64,000 nucleotides of DNA from Piscicola geometra (Eukaryota > Annelida > Clitellata > Hirudinida > Piscicolidae). Shown here piece after piece: positions 43,873-56,048 of the stretch; positions within the stretch are counted from its first letter, which is position 1, and each line of letters opens with the position of its first letter. The notes beneath the pieces are model-generated. The model ran no database searches. It worked only from the letters and a program-made list of their open reading frames with translations, and had not been told where the DNA came from. A program made the position numbers and the translations under genes. The DNA is taken from positions 7,986,269-8,050,268 of the forward strand of contig OX030955.1 in assembly GCA_943735955.1 (NCBI GenBank), given 5' to 3'.

Positions 43873-46800
43873 CAACGATGATTCATGACCCTTCTTGGCT
43901 GCCTTATTAAATCTTTTTGAAGTAATGATAGTAGTACTAGAAGTTTCAATACAAGACTTGCTGCTTATGTAGGCAGAAAGAATAATGTGTAGTTTAGGGA
44001 GGGAAGGTTAATTTATCTGATTCATCCGTGTCTATGATGACTAGCTGAAGCAACCCACCCACATCCCATTCTGCCTCTAGAGTCAATGTCTTGTAGAGTT
44101 GCATCGGAATTTAATAATAAAATAAATATAAGTTATATTAATGTTTATTATGTTATATTCTCCTTAAACTAAAACTTTGAAGTAAGTGCCATCAATCTTT
44201 ATGTATATCATTTAAATTCAAACTTTTAAGAGTTTCACAGCTTTTAATCCCAAAGCGCTGTCCCGTTAAACTCTGTAGTCAGCTGGCGACTTTCGCTTCA
44301 TTGTCAGCGTTTCGGCGTTCTGTTTCGAAGAGAAAGCAATTCGTCTCGATCGATCAAAGACAATAGATGCTCGATGTCAGCCCAGAAAATAAACGCGAGC
44401 TTCTGGTAATATCGCTTTTTTTTGCAGTTCTAAAAAAGAATTAATTACTCGGAAATTCTTTTTTAGTTTGTTTTCTATTTTAGAATATCCAGTGGATAAT
44501 TGGAAGGAAATGATGCCTTAGAAGGAAGAAAAAGAGTGGCTTTAACCATTTTATCGCTTGGCCACTGCCACTTTCAAGCCGGTTAATGCCCCAAAGGCTG
44601 GTCTTTAACTTATTTCAGTGCGTCCTGGGCCTGGAGGCATTCTGGATTCGATCCGTTATTAGATTTTATGAGATGCTTTTATTATGGCTTGTAATGTTTA
44701 AAGTATCGAATAAATACTCTGCTATCATTGTAGTAATTTAACTTGAGTACTTTAAGTTTTAAAACAAGAAAAATGTTAGCTTTTTTGGAATTTGTAAAAA
44801 ACAAGGTTTTGAGCATTGCTTCGAAGCCGAAACAGATCAACCGACATTTCAGTGCTTAAACCAGTTTCTTTAACAAATGTTTCATGGATTGTATTTAAAT
44901 ATTACTCCTTCATTCATCATCATCACGATAATCATCATCATCACCATAATCATCATCATCATCATCACCATAATCATCATCATCATCATCAAACGGACGC
45001 AGATAAGAGGTCAGGAGGCTTCTTTTTCCGCGGCACGACGAAATGCTTTCTGAACAGACTCCTTCATTTTTATTTTATTCTTTTTCTCTTTGTTATTGTT
45101 TATATTATTCTTATTATTATTATTCATGTACAAGCATGGATCCCTTCACAAAATAAAACCCGCAATTTTTTACTTGAGAGATGTTTGTATTATGTCTCAT
45201 TGTAGTAGTAGTAGTAGTCTTTATAGTGCCTTTGTTTCGACACTCTATATATTTTTCTTCATCTCCCCCTTTCTCTTCTCTCCCTCTGTTTCCAGATCAC
45301 ACCCACACTTCTCAGCACCACTTCTTCCGATCCTCCTCCTGGTATCCGAGGACCCCTTCCATGTGCCTGTTATTTACGACGCATTCAAGATTTGGAGTTG
45401 TAGGCATTGTGTCTGCGAGGAATGCTTTGTAAACTCATCTTCCACTGACATAATCTCATAATTTACTGTCTTTTTTCGTCTTGAAAAAACATTATTTAAA
45501 GTGTTTTTGTTTGTAATAAATATTAATCTAAGTAATGAAAAAATGAATGTTTTTTTAATTAATTTTATTTAATTACTTTTATCAGATTTTTTTCAACATT
45601 TAGAAAACTTTTCTCATATATTAGGATTTTATTATTACATTGTGCCGGCAGCTGGTGTTCCTTCTTACGGTTTATCCTTTTTTTGCGATGCGAATATTAG
45701 TCGAGGGTTCTTTGTTCATCCATCTGTTTATTTATTTCCTTGAAAACAACTTTTAATCACTGTCTTGTTCTTAATGTCGCTTCCGAGTGAACCTTCTCAT
45801 TACGAAATGATGTTTTGGCCTTGCAGGCCAAGGATTGCAGGAATTGTCGTTTCAGAATAGCCGTGGTAAGGGTTAGAAAATACGCAGGAATTTTAAATGC
45901 CTCGAGAAGGAAAGGTCTTCTCTTTGTGATAAGGGGACGTAGTGTATGACTTGGAATAGTTTATATGACGAGAAAAAGAGTTTGAAATAAGCGAAAAAGT
46001 ATTTGTGTTCGAAGTTGAAAAAGTAAAAAGTATTAGAAGGAGAAGATTTCAGTGATTTATTTTGGAAAGAAAAACGACTCAAACGATTTTTAAAAACTTA
46101 AAAATGAAACAATATTTGAAAAACAGGATTATAAATATTATTTAAAGATTTAAAATAGAAGAAAAATCTTAGCTGATTTCTTTTAAAATCTTGTTGACTG
46201 CCGATAGATGGCAGGGCTTTAAAAGGAGAAAGAATACTGGAGAGGGGAATGGTTGCCTGCACTTGATTGCAAGTACGGAGTAAAATCAAGGCACATAACA
46301 TCCATTTACTGTCACAATTCGCAATTTCAATTCATATTTGAGTATTTTACTTTCATCTTAGTTTGTTCTTAATTCTTTTTAAATATCCTTTGGCTTCAAA
46401 GAAACAAGCGAATTCATTTGCATTCTCACTTCAATTTAAAAGAAACTTTTATAACTCAAAATGGGTTTAAAACCTTTTAGTTTACAGCCTCATTACCATC
46501 GTTTACATCACCACTATTACCACCACCCTCTCCCACTATCACCACCACTATCCCCACCACTATCACCACCATCACCAACATCATTACCATCACCTCTACA
46601 GGTACTACGCCATCTTGAAGCCCTTGAAGAGCCGCTTCAGCTCGACGATGAGCCGGGCGCGCAGGATCGTCATCTTCCTGTGGCTTCTCTCGCTCTTCCT
46701 CGCCTCTCCCTTGCTGTATGCCCAGGTGAGAGACAGGCATGTGCTTGGTGGTTCACCAATGATGATGATTATATCAGTCAGGATCGTTTAAAATCAACGT

Positions 46801-49800
46801 TGCATCAACGTAGAAGGCGCTACTAGTTTCAATGTTTTTACGCGTGAACGCTCAATCTCAAAAACCGTATGCCTCAATGCCTCAATCTGCCAAAGTTTTT
46901 CTATGTCAAACTTTGCAGCCTCCAAGTTACACGCCAATGCAGCTCCATGCAATTCCATGAAACTCCATGCAAGGGCAGTACATCATGCGGAGGAGATGCG
47001 ATAAGGCAATTAGGGCTGATGCGACGGGGCGTCCATTAAGTCTCATATGACAGGATGTTTAATTAACAGCCACCTGCTTTGTGTCAGGCGTCACGGAGAG
47101 CGTGTATCCCCTGTAAGGCCCCGTTAAGCTAGCCATCAAAAGAGCACTACGCATGCACGAGTTTTATCTGCAAAAATCAATTCTTCTGCTCTTTTTATGA
47201 CAACTCTTAACATTTTTCATGTAGAAAAAATAAAAAATCCACATTTCCTTCCGATATAAAAAACTTCAGGGCCGAAGTTATCTTTTCTTTTGTCGAATTT
47301 TTTCGTCTCTTCAGCATTGAAAAGTTATTGTTTACTTTTCCTTCTTCCTACTCTTCTATTTCCATTTTCTAATCTTTTTCATTTATTTCCATTTGACTCT
47401 TAAACTTTCTACTTCATCTGCCTTCATCCATCTCTCAAACATTTTTCATTTTCTTCCACCCTCTTCCACCCTCTATCTCTCCCTTCAGACACTGAAAGAA
47501 GTGGAGCACGAGGACTCAGGTCCCTACTACTGGTGTCTCATGCTCTGGAACGACTCCTCGCATGACGTCGCCTACCACGCAGGTGAGGCAGCTTTAGGGG
47601 GTCATCAGACCATTTCTTGCTGAAGATTTTTCACCCTTTGCTTGCCGTTCCGTATCTAATTGTGTTGTAACGTGTCACTTTGAATGAATTGATCAGCACA
47701 AACTAGTTTTATAAATTATAGATTAGAATATTGAACGCCAACCATTTGTCATCATGTACAGTCATCACAAAGTCGTTTCTGATTATGTATTATCTATAGA
47801 TGTTTTGATTGAAGATGTTATCTATTTAAAATACAAAGAGTTCCATTTTACCATTGCGAACGGGGAATGGTTGTTTAAAGAATGGCTTCCAGACGGCTTG
47901 GATGCTGTCTCAAACTTTCTTCTGATCAACAAAAACTACCCATTTAAAAATTGTAAAGATCCAGAAAATTATTTTAAGATTCTTACTATGGCGATTTTTA
48001 AAATTTTAATCTTTCGGAATAACTCAAAGTTTAAATATGAAATCATTTCATTCTACGGCACGGAAGTTAAGAAGCATTTTTCATTTTGGAAGTATTACGC
48101 TTTTTGAGTCAATTCAATTTTATTTTATTTTTGATTTATGGCTTCTGACTGGACCCCTTCTAAGAAATCATTCCAAACATTTCAATTAAAAATGCATTAA
48201 ACAAATTCGAAAGTTTCTATTTTTACACTCGCTAAAAATCCTATAAAACTCTAACTTTAATGAAAGGCATTGCGTTTGGGAAATTTGTAAAAGTCTCATT
48301 GATAGGAGGTCATTAATTCACAAATTAAAACACAAAGCGTGGTGTGAGGCTAATTTACGAATCAGTATTCAAAAGAAGTGAAAGACCCGCTACGGAGTAG
48401 AAGAGTGTTTAAGTCTTCAAAGGCCGTCTTATCTCCCACAAATGCATTGCAAGGGAAGAATTTCATCAAGAAATTCATCAATCTCTTTAACATTCTTTCA
48501 AAGACTAATTGCCAATCAATGATTCAATGCGCGCATGCAATCTTTCCACGGCTTTTTCATAAATCGATCCTTCGCAAAACTTTATGAAAAGCCGATGCAA
48601 GCGTCTGTGCTTTTGAAAAATGTGAATTTCTCAACTTTTGAGCAATTTAAAAAGCAATTAAATATTTTTAAAAACTAGAATTAATTTTTAAAACCCTATT
48701 AACATCTAATCTATCTAATAAGCATCGTCATTAGAAGCAACTAAATACTTGAATGGTCTTTCCTACTTGTTTTCCTTCACCTTCTCAGGTATGCTGGTGC
48801 TGATAGTAATCTTCCCATTGTCGGTGATGACTTTCTGCTACTTCAGCATCTCCAGAGAGCTGTGGAAGATGTTGTCTCTCAGGGGCTCCCTCACTGCAAG
48901 CAGGTGTCTAATGGCGTCGTGTGTGCTGTGGTGTGATGTGGTGTGGTAGAAAATAGTCAAGGGGGGTGTGATGTGACTGAGTGTAATGTGATTTGGTGTG
49001 GAAGAGTGGTTTGATAGGGTATGGTGTGAGAAAAAGTGATGTGGTGTGTTTGAGGTCTGGTGTGGTAGAGAGAGGGGTAAAGTTTGGTTCAGTGGCAAAA
49101 GGTTGATGTGGTTTAATGAGATAGTGTAATGAAGCGAATCAACAAATAGGTGCAAGTGGAGTTCTTTAAAATAATATTATTTCTAATCTTTGTTTTATGG
49201 TAATTTTTTGTGCTTTTATAAAATTATAAATCAAATCGTGATTTGAGAAAAAAAGCACATGTTTAATTTCGAGGAAATTCAAAGAAAAACAGTTTCTAAG
49301 AAGTCATCGAGCTGTAATTGACGCATTAACTAACACATGAGTCCTCAACGGAAAGGAGGAAGGAAAAGAGAAAGATTAGAAGAATTTATTTATAATTCTT
49401 TTTACAAAATAAAAAAAATTTAAAATAAAATTTGAAACGGATTCAGAGAAAGATTAAAAAGACCGACTTGAGCGCTGCAGATGATAAGCATACAAGCCTG
49501 TGGTGCACGCAAACATTTTTGACTTTCGTGAAAACAGCTTTCTTTAAAAATATGGGAGATATTTTGTCTTTTTGCTTTGAAAAGATGTTGTCGTAAAAAA
49601 ATTTAATGAAATTTTTTTAAAGAAGAATTAGTAGGAAAATCTTACAAGGAAATAGGAAAGGTAGGCAAGAGATTAGAGGATGTTTGGAAGTTCCATCCAT
49701 CACAGTTTCGAAATATGCAATTAAATCGAAAGTTTTCTGAAATGCTTTTAAGTTTTGAAACTCTGCATTTATGTTTGTATGTCTCAAAACTAATTGAAGT

Positions 49801-52800
49801 CCTATTCTTCTATTAGGTTTCGACATCTTTTTCTATTTGCTCTTCCTCTCAACTCACCCCACTCATCATGCTACCAATAACACCCGCTCGAAATCTACCT
49901 GCCAAAAAACACATTTGTTGCCACAACTGTCAGTCGACACACACCATATCCGAATGCTTAGAAATAATAATAACTTTGTATAGAAACCGACCGAAATTCG
50001 GTTCAGCTTCGGTTTCGGCGCCGAAATTGCCAATTTTCTTAGTTTCGGCCATTTTTTGGTTTCAGCCGAATCAAAATTTCCAATTTCGGCAATTTTTCGG
50101 TTTCGGCCAAAAATAATTTTGTAAATTCGGCTCAATTTCGGTTTCGGCCGAAATGGATCTCATATTTACCGAAAAACCGAAATTTTTATTTATTTATGTA
50201 GTTTATCTGATATATCTGTATCTTCAATCGAACTATTAAGTTCGGATTCGATTCTCTATTAGATATCTATTAGTTATCGTGGTTGATTGATTTATGGGTG
50301 TCATCAGACTAATTATTCGAATAACATATACAAGCATCTGGAACAACAATCATGTATTTGAAATTTATGTAAATTGGGATACGTTCAATGATGATATTTA
50401 ACAAAACTTTTTAAAGCAAATTCTATTTGTTTAATATTTTTTTAAAAAATGTCATCGTTAAATACTATTTTTTCATTTTTAATAAAAGTTGGAAAACATT
50501 TCGGTTTCGGCTTCGGTTTCGGCCGAAAATCTGATTACAAATTCGGTTTAATTTCGGTTTCGGCCGAAAATTGATATTCAATTTCGGCTTAATTTCGGTT
50601 TCAGCCGAAAATGGGATTTTAATTTCGGCCTAATTTCAGTTTCGGCCGAAATAAAAATATCTGTTTCGGTCGGTCTCTAACTTTGTATTAAATCTTAATT
50701 AGAATTAAGATTTGAGAAATGCCCTTGTGAATTGTATATAATTTTATCATATTGTATGTGTGTCCGATTTTATACGTTATGCTAAATCCAAGGCAATAAA
50801 CTTTTAAAGTGTTTCTTTTGCCACGTTTTCATTTGCTATCTCACTTCCCCACTGAACCCTTCGTCTTTGACTCAATCGAATATGCATCCTTGTGGCATTG
50901 AATCTCACATTACTTTAATTTACGCACCTTTTGTCGCCTCGTAATAGACCTACTGTGTTACATCGAGTTTTGTTTGTTTTTGTTTTTTGTAACTTACTAT
51001 TCTTACTTTTTAAAGGTTTTTCTTTTGTTTTATAACGGTTCGCAATGTTCTTATAGCGTACCAGGTCACCTCTTTGGGGGGTTGTAGATCTCCACCGACC
51101 TTCCATGCCCTTGTAATGCATTGTGAGCACATGCTCGAAGCACTGGTCGATGTTGCAGCGCATGTTCGTCTTCATTACGACGGATTTATCACCTTCTATC
51201 ACGAACGCCCCTTAGCTGGATTCTCTCGCAACTTGATTACGCAGATTCGCAGGTATGCTCAGTCAGCCTGCTGTGATTTCAACCGTTTTATTAATATTTT
51301 TTAAAACTTATTTTTTGAAATTTTAATCATGTGAGAAATTAGTTTCCAATTGAGCGTAGAGATTAAAAATTTATTTAGAAACAACAAAAAAAGCGTGCCA
51401 TTACTCATTCTTCACTCCACTGCCCCTGATTCATGTGGTCATTTGCAATTAACATTGACGTATTTTCAAACTGTTTTTAAAATTTTATTTTATTTCATAT
51501 GCTGTTCTTAAAAGTTTTTTAAATTTACCAATAACGAACTGGTGTTACAACAAAGCTATTTATGGGGGAATTAATAGATTACCTGATACCCACACCCCTC
51601 CAAATGACCCTTTAATTGCCTTTATTTCACATGGAATTTGTTTCAACTTTAAATTATTCTTGTAAAAAACAAAATAAATGAATCTCGTTTGTAAATAGAT
51701 TTTTTTTTCAAAATGAAAGTTGAAGTTAATGTTTTCCCATCCAATTAGACGTTTGCAGTCTAATTGCCCAGAAATACGATCTTTCGTAAAATTCTGCTCC
51801 ACATTTCAAAAAATGTGACATATTCTAGTTGATTGGTTTTAGAAGATTTTCAACGATGTTTGATGAAAAAAAAATACTTTTTTGTCATTTTTTGGTCACT
51901 TTAACTGTTTGATAGAACTTAAATGTTCGATGGAACGGCAAAGCTTTAACAATTTTCTTAACACAATTTTTGCTCTTATTTAATATCTGTGAATTGCATA
52001 CGACTGCATTAACTGACTGAGAAATACTGGACTACAAGGAAATGCAAGAGCTGTCCCCTTGAATGGGGAAGGCTTGTGAGGCACGACGGAAGGGGCTTTG
52101 AGAGGACACCTACATCAAACGAACCAAGCCTTGCGTCAATGCAACTCTATCACGTCTCTTGGCAGGCCATTTACATTCGTGTTTTTCAGCTATTATTTAA
52201 ACATGATGAATATCGAACTTCTTTCAATAGCTTTTCCATCATCACAACTGAACTCTCATTTATAGTTTTTTCACAAAAAAGGCTCCATTTTCTGCATGTC
52301 TTCTTTCCACTTCGCATGATTAGAGGGCAAAGAGTTTCCGTGGAAAGACATTCATCAGATTCTTATGACGTCACGATGTTTTCAAAATGCATACTAAAAC
52401 GAGACCTAAGTTTGGATTTCTCAAAGAGCAGAACTTTCATGAAGCAGACCTGCTTTCATCACAAATCATGAGTCTCCTCGTTGCCTGCGTGCGTGGAGGG
52501 AGGCAAGGGTGGAGGAGAGTGAAGCTCAGTCCGTGGGATTCAGCCATTTAACTGGCTGTTTTTCAATTGGGAATTTTTATTGCTGCATCGTGAAATTCCT
52601 GCCTCCCTAGAAACAAATCCGTCAGATTTTGCATGTTGTTACACCGCAGTGATTGCGTAGTTTCATAAAAATTAACTTTCTTATATAAAATAAAAGTTGA
52701 AAGAACATTACGTTTGTTTAATGGATCCCAAACTAATCTGCCTTGATTAAGTCGCCGTTTGGGAAATGTCTGGGTGTTCTCATATTTGAAAATGCAATCA

Positions 52801-54796
52801 ACATTCATAGCCTATTTATTTTATTTTTATTCGATCTTTTATTATTATTTTTTTAAAATTCTCGCTTAATTATCATTTTGATGAGGTATTTGCATCAACA
52901 TGTGCATCAAGTTTCGGAACATCTTGCAAAATATATCTGAGACTTTCAATAAAGCTTCATTAACAAGACTTTGATGTTTAGTACGGTATAGGAATGAAGA
53001 AACTAAAAGCAGACGCTAAGCCAACCTTCCCAACGTTGATTCGAGAGGCTTCCTTTGAGAATTTTCAAAAGTTTCTTTTAAGTTGGAGCTCTAAATGCAC
53101 TTTAATCCACTTCAGATAAGACTAGAAGCATTAAGTTATAGAACTTCTCTGAATGAACATGTCATAGTTTAATCGCGAACTTAATGATCATCTAAGGAGT
53201 GTTTGAGCACTAAAGCATTGAATGTTTGATCCATAAATAACGACCTCTTTGAATTCCAGCCAGCTTAAGTCTGGAAACTCGCAGAAGATGAAGGAGAGTG
53301 AGGAAAAGTCAATGCTGGGAAAGAACACCAGAACAAAAGACAACTCTTCGCTGGAAAAGAAGTGTAATTTGAAAGAGAAACAAGAGCTGAAGGATCGACG
53401 CGAGGACGCTAATGAAACGCAAAGCAGGAGCAACAAAGGGCAGATTATCGACGAAATAAAAATCAAAGCGGTGAAAAAAGTAATTATATTTTCTGCCCGT
53501 CCCTCCGAAGCCTCCACTCCCCCCTCAAAAGCCTCTTCCCTCCCCTCGAAGACCTTCCACGCCACATGTCATGACAACAACGATGACGTCACCACCAAGA
53601 AGCAAGTCTGTCACTAGTTTCATGTTTAGATTTTTTTATTTTTACGTGAAGTAATTATAGTTTTTTATTTTTGTTTTTCAAGTTTTTATTTTGTCGCTAC
53701 TTATTTTTTAAAATTGATTTTTCTATTTCAGCTTATGACTATTTCATGGTTTTTAAAATTAACCTTTTGAACCTCTCTCAACCTTTTGAACCGTAAAGTC
53801 CCCTAATTGGGCTTGTCGAAAATGACGAGGCTTATTGAAGGGAGCGACTGGCAGTAACTGCAACAACGAACCTCACAAAGGTGGTCAAGATGCTCATCAT
53901 CGTGGTGGTTCTGTACGCCATCTGCTGGGTGCCCGTCACCATGGAAACGCTTCTAACGTCACTGGGCTACTTGGCGAAGATGAACTACGGAGTGGTGAAG
54001 CACCTGCGACAGTTGATCGTGATGATGTCGTACGTCAACAGCTGCGTCAACCCGGTCGTGTACGCCTTCATGTCGAAGAACTTCAGAGTGTCCTTCTGCA
54101 AGATGATCTTGTGTGGCAGGAGGCGAGGCTGTTGTGGCAGGAGACATCACGATGAGACGTTCAGTGGCGTGAGAGGGAGGGCAGGGATGGGCAGCAGAAC
54201 GTCCAAGTGGAAGAGGGAGACTGCCACCAGCAAGCTAGGGTGAGTGCCTCTGTCGGGAAGTGTCGTATTTTAACTAAGTATTCTATTTCATCAATTTCAC
54301 AACTTCCCTTTCAGAACTCTTTTACCGTCCAATTTATCATTCACTTAACTTTTTTCTTTCCCGTTCACCCCAGAATCCACTCCAACACCCTCTCCACTCT
54401 CATTTTTCGTTTGCAATCCATTTCATGCCTGTATTACCTTCCCATGCATCTTTTAATTCACTAACCTCAATGAAATAATTCTTGGATTTAAATTAAATTT
54501 CTTTCACGTTTCCATTAACACTTCAACACTTCTTTCAAAAATTTCATGTTCATTAATTTTCAAAATTTATTCATTTATTCTTTCAAAAACTTTGAAATCC
54601 TTTCACTTTCCAATTTTTCAGAATCGCCATGAAAAAAATGGGAACACCTTCAAACAAGGACTTGAATCCCCTTACTGCCACCATCACTCCATGCCACTCG
54701 CCCCTTCCCGTGGGCAATTCCTCACAGCCCTTCTCTCCCCAATCTGTCTCTCACATCTCCAATCTGAAGACGCTTACATCAGTGTTGCCCCCATAA
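35639..54796 (+). CDS. Rhodopsin-class peptide GPCR (possibly trissin-receptor-like), complete
   Basis: Eight exons: 35639-36301, 42174-42295, 46602-46725, 47489-47582, 48789-48903, 53260-53605, 53881-54239 and 54622-54796 (TAA). They are in phase throughout, about 665 codons. The start is uncertain: a later ATG at 35921 is equally possible, preceding an acidic extracellular tail. TM1 has GSVGNGLVIVCIL and TM2 SLALADLMLVLVCVP. TM3 runs from TLCKLIHYIQNVS to SVLTLTSISIER, with YYAILKPLKSRF after the splice (ERY in place of DRY). TM4 has RRIVIFLWLLSLFLASP, and ECL2 YYWCLMLWND carries the disulphide Cys. TM5 has VIFPLSVMTFCYFSISRELW, TM6 VVKMLIIVVVLYAICWVPV and TM7 SYVNSCVNPVVYAFMSKNFR. Cys pairs follow (MILCGRRRGCCGRR), potential palmitoylation sites. 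The sixth exon encodes a long charged third intracellular loop; its donor (CAA|GTCTGT) and the next acceptor (CACAAAG at 53880) are weak but keep frame. All class A key residues are present, so it should couple to G proteins. The TM3-ICL2 wording recalls trissin receptors from memory; other peptide receptors are possible. Confidence 0.88.
36302..36720 (+). repeat. Minisatellite starting at the GPCR intron-1 donor
   Basis: The intron begins GTGGGTCGGTGTGTGGGAG, and this unit repeats for about 420 bp as GGGTTGGTGTGTGGGAGGGG with GTGAA spacers. The repeat begins at the donor GT itself. Frames over it on both strands are artefacts. Confidence 0.93.
36725..42173 (+). other. GPCR intron 1, unique part
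   Basis: AT-rich intron. It contains an L2-like scrap (about 38220-38280, TTTATTTATAGAGCGCTTTT), an ATC-headed repeat (39160-39330) and an interrupted CA tract (41568-41660). No separate gene was seen. Confidence 0.5.
39160..39330 (+). repeat. ATC array plus GCAGATAAGAGGTCAGGAG block (second copy)
   Basis: (ATC)n from 39160 to 39288 is followed by GGGTGCAGATAAGAGGTCAG (39291-39310) and then TTTCTTTTTCACGACGCGAC. The downstream sequence also matches the copy at 44998 (CTTTTTCCGCGGCACGACGA), so homology extends at least 50 bp past the array. Confidence 0.75.
43652..43930. repeat. GAT array flanked by direct repeats
   Basis: (GAT)n fills about 43677-43875. On the left, CTGTCTTATTAACTCTTTTT precedes it. 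On the right, CTGCCTTATTAAATCTTTTT follows at about 43900, again leading into GTAATGAT. The array and its flank were evidently duplicated in tandem. Confidence 0.75.
44915..45040 (+). repeat. ATC array plus GCAGATAAGAGGTCAGGAG block (third copy)
   Basis: (CATCAT/CATAAT)n ends near 44990 and is followed by CGGACGCAGATAAGAGGTCA and GGAGGCTTCTTTTTCC. Same family as 32116 and 39291. It lies in GPCR intron 2. Confidence 0.75.
46495..46595 (+). repeat. CCATCACCA-rich tract before the TM4 exon
   Basis: CACCACTATC/CACCATCACC variants lie immediately upstream of the TM4 exon acceptor (46601). They act in effect as its pyrimidine-rich tract. Confidence 0.8.
47754..48107 (+). other. Unidentified intronic open frame, 117 codons
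   Basis: An open frame inside GPCR intron 4 with non-repetitive, protein-like composition (for example FHFTIANGEWLFKEWLPDGL). It has no recognisable family, no neighbouring frame and no evident splice sites. It could be a decayed transposon piece or chance. Confidence 0.2.
48904..53259 (+). other. GPCR intron 5
   Basis: It begins with about 230 bp of GTGTGATGTGGTGTGG-like G/T-rich sequence (48904-49130). It contains the hAT-type MITE at 49981-50679. A mixed-composition open stretch lies near 50915-51304 on both strands, with no recognised motif. Confidence 0.5.
49981..50679. mobile_element. Non-autonomous hAT-type element (MITE) with perfect 8-bp target duplication
   Basis: The element starts TAGAAACCGACCGAAA and ends TTTCGGTCGGTCTCTA, which are inverted copies with one mismatch. 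The 8 bp before it (49973-49980) and after it (50680-50687) are identical: ACTTTGTA. TAG-starting ends plus an 8-bp duplication are the hAT hallmark. Both subterminal regions (49990-50175 and 50500-50670) are arrays of TTTCGGCCGAAA-like motifs. The middle is AT-rich with no transposase. Confidence 0.88.
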
Positions 54797-55940
54797 ACAT
54801 TTGCAAAGCCAATTTGGGAGTTCGAGGATTTCCAAGCATCGTAACATTGTCTCATAAAGCAACTTTTGCAGGAAATTATTTGAATTCTTAGTTTTCACTT
54901 GCTTTATGCGTTAACTGCGGTCAACTACTGCGGTCAACTAACCAGCAGCTTTCTCACTACCATCATCCTCATCACCTTCCCCCTTTCTCAAGCAATTCAT
55001 CACGCAAGTCTCACCATTGATCTACTTCAAAACGAGTTGGAAAGGCATGGAGGATTGTAAGAAGGTCTATAGGCCCTTTGAGAGTTCTGTGGCAAACAAT
55101 GACTTGCAGAATGTGCAGTAGTCTTCAATCCAACAATGAATCCTTCTTCTTTGGAAAAGTATTGCTTGTGATCAATGCACACATGTAAGTCACAACCAAT
55201 CGAGAGTTCAATTCAAGTTAATGAAGTCGAAACTTTAAATTCACTTTATGATTCGCTTCCTTTGAGTGAAAGGTCAGTGGTTTCCATGACCCACAACGTT
55301 CTGCAAAGCCATCGCTTACTAACCAATTATGGTTGCAGCGACGTAGGACGTAGTTTCAGATGTAGAGGCACTGGAACATCCCTTCTGCACAGACCTCTCG
55401 TGTTTGGCGCAACGTTTAATTGACGTTGATTTGCTTTCAAGTCGTACATCGTTGTGCACTTTGAAACAATCAAGTGGCCATGCTATGAATAATCCCCCGA
55501 GATTTAAATATGTATGTAAATGAGTTGATGTATGTAAATGAGTTGATGTATGTAAATGAGTTTATGTATGTAAATGAGTTTATGAATGTAAATGAGTGCC
55601 AGCGAAAGTTAAAACCTCGTTTGTTGAACCCCTTCATCTCCTATTTTCCCCGTTTATAATCAAATAAACGTTAAGTTTTATTCGAATTTTTCAACATTTA
55701 CTTTGTGCGCAACACTCAGCAAATTCCGCGATATCTGACATTTCCTGAACATTTTCTTTTCTTTTGTCATATTGAAAGTAAGATTGAAAAATCCCTCTGA
55801 ATTTATTCAGAAAGTTACATTTTAACTTTACATTTGTTATATTTGCTATATTTACATCTATTAATCTACAAAAGCATGATCAAAATATGATTTTGTAGAG
55901 ATCGGATTCTCATTCCGGTGAATTTTTAGAACTTGGAGCA
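54797..55940. other. Downstream of the GPCR; small tandem repeat
   Basis: No gene was seen. An 18-bp TATGTAAATGAGTTGATG tandem (about five copies) lies at about 55508-55600. AT-rich unique DNA otherwise. Confidence 0.5.
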
Positions 55941-55943
55941 AGA

Positions 55944-55946
<3 letters not shown>

Positions 55947-56031
<85 letters not shown>

Positions 56032-56048
56032 TGTGTGTGTGTGTGTGT
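55947..56048. repeat. GT microsatellite
   Basis: About 100 bp of (GT)n with one ATGT interruption. It is in the opposite orientation to the other dinucleotide arrays in the window. Confidence 0.97.

Noticed and set aside
43531..43949. Frames of up to 114 codons (poly-Ser, poly-Asp, poly-His).
   Set aside because: Pure GAT/ATC array translations.
53618..53880. Splicing of the GPCR TM6 exon at GGCAG (53854).
   Set aside because: From that acceptor the phase-0 frame meets TAA at once; the acceptor ending at 53880 keeps the TM6 frame.
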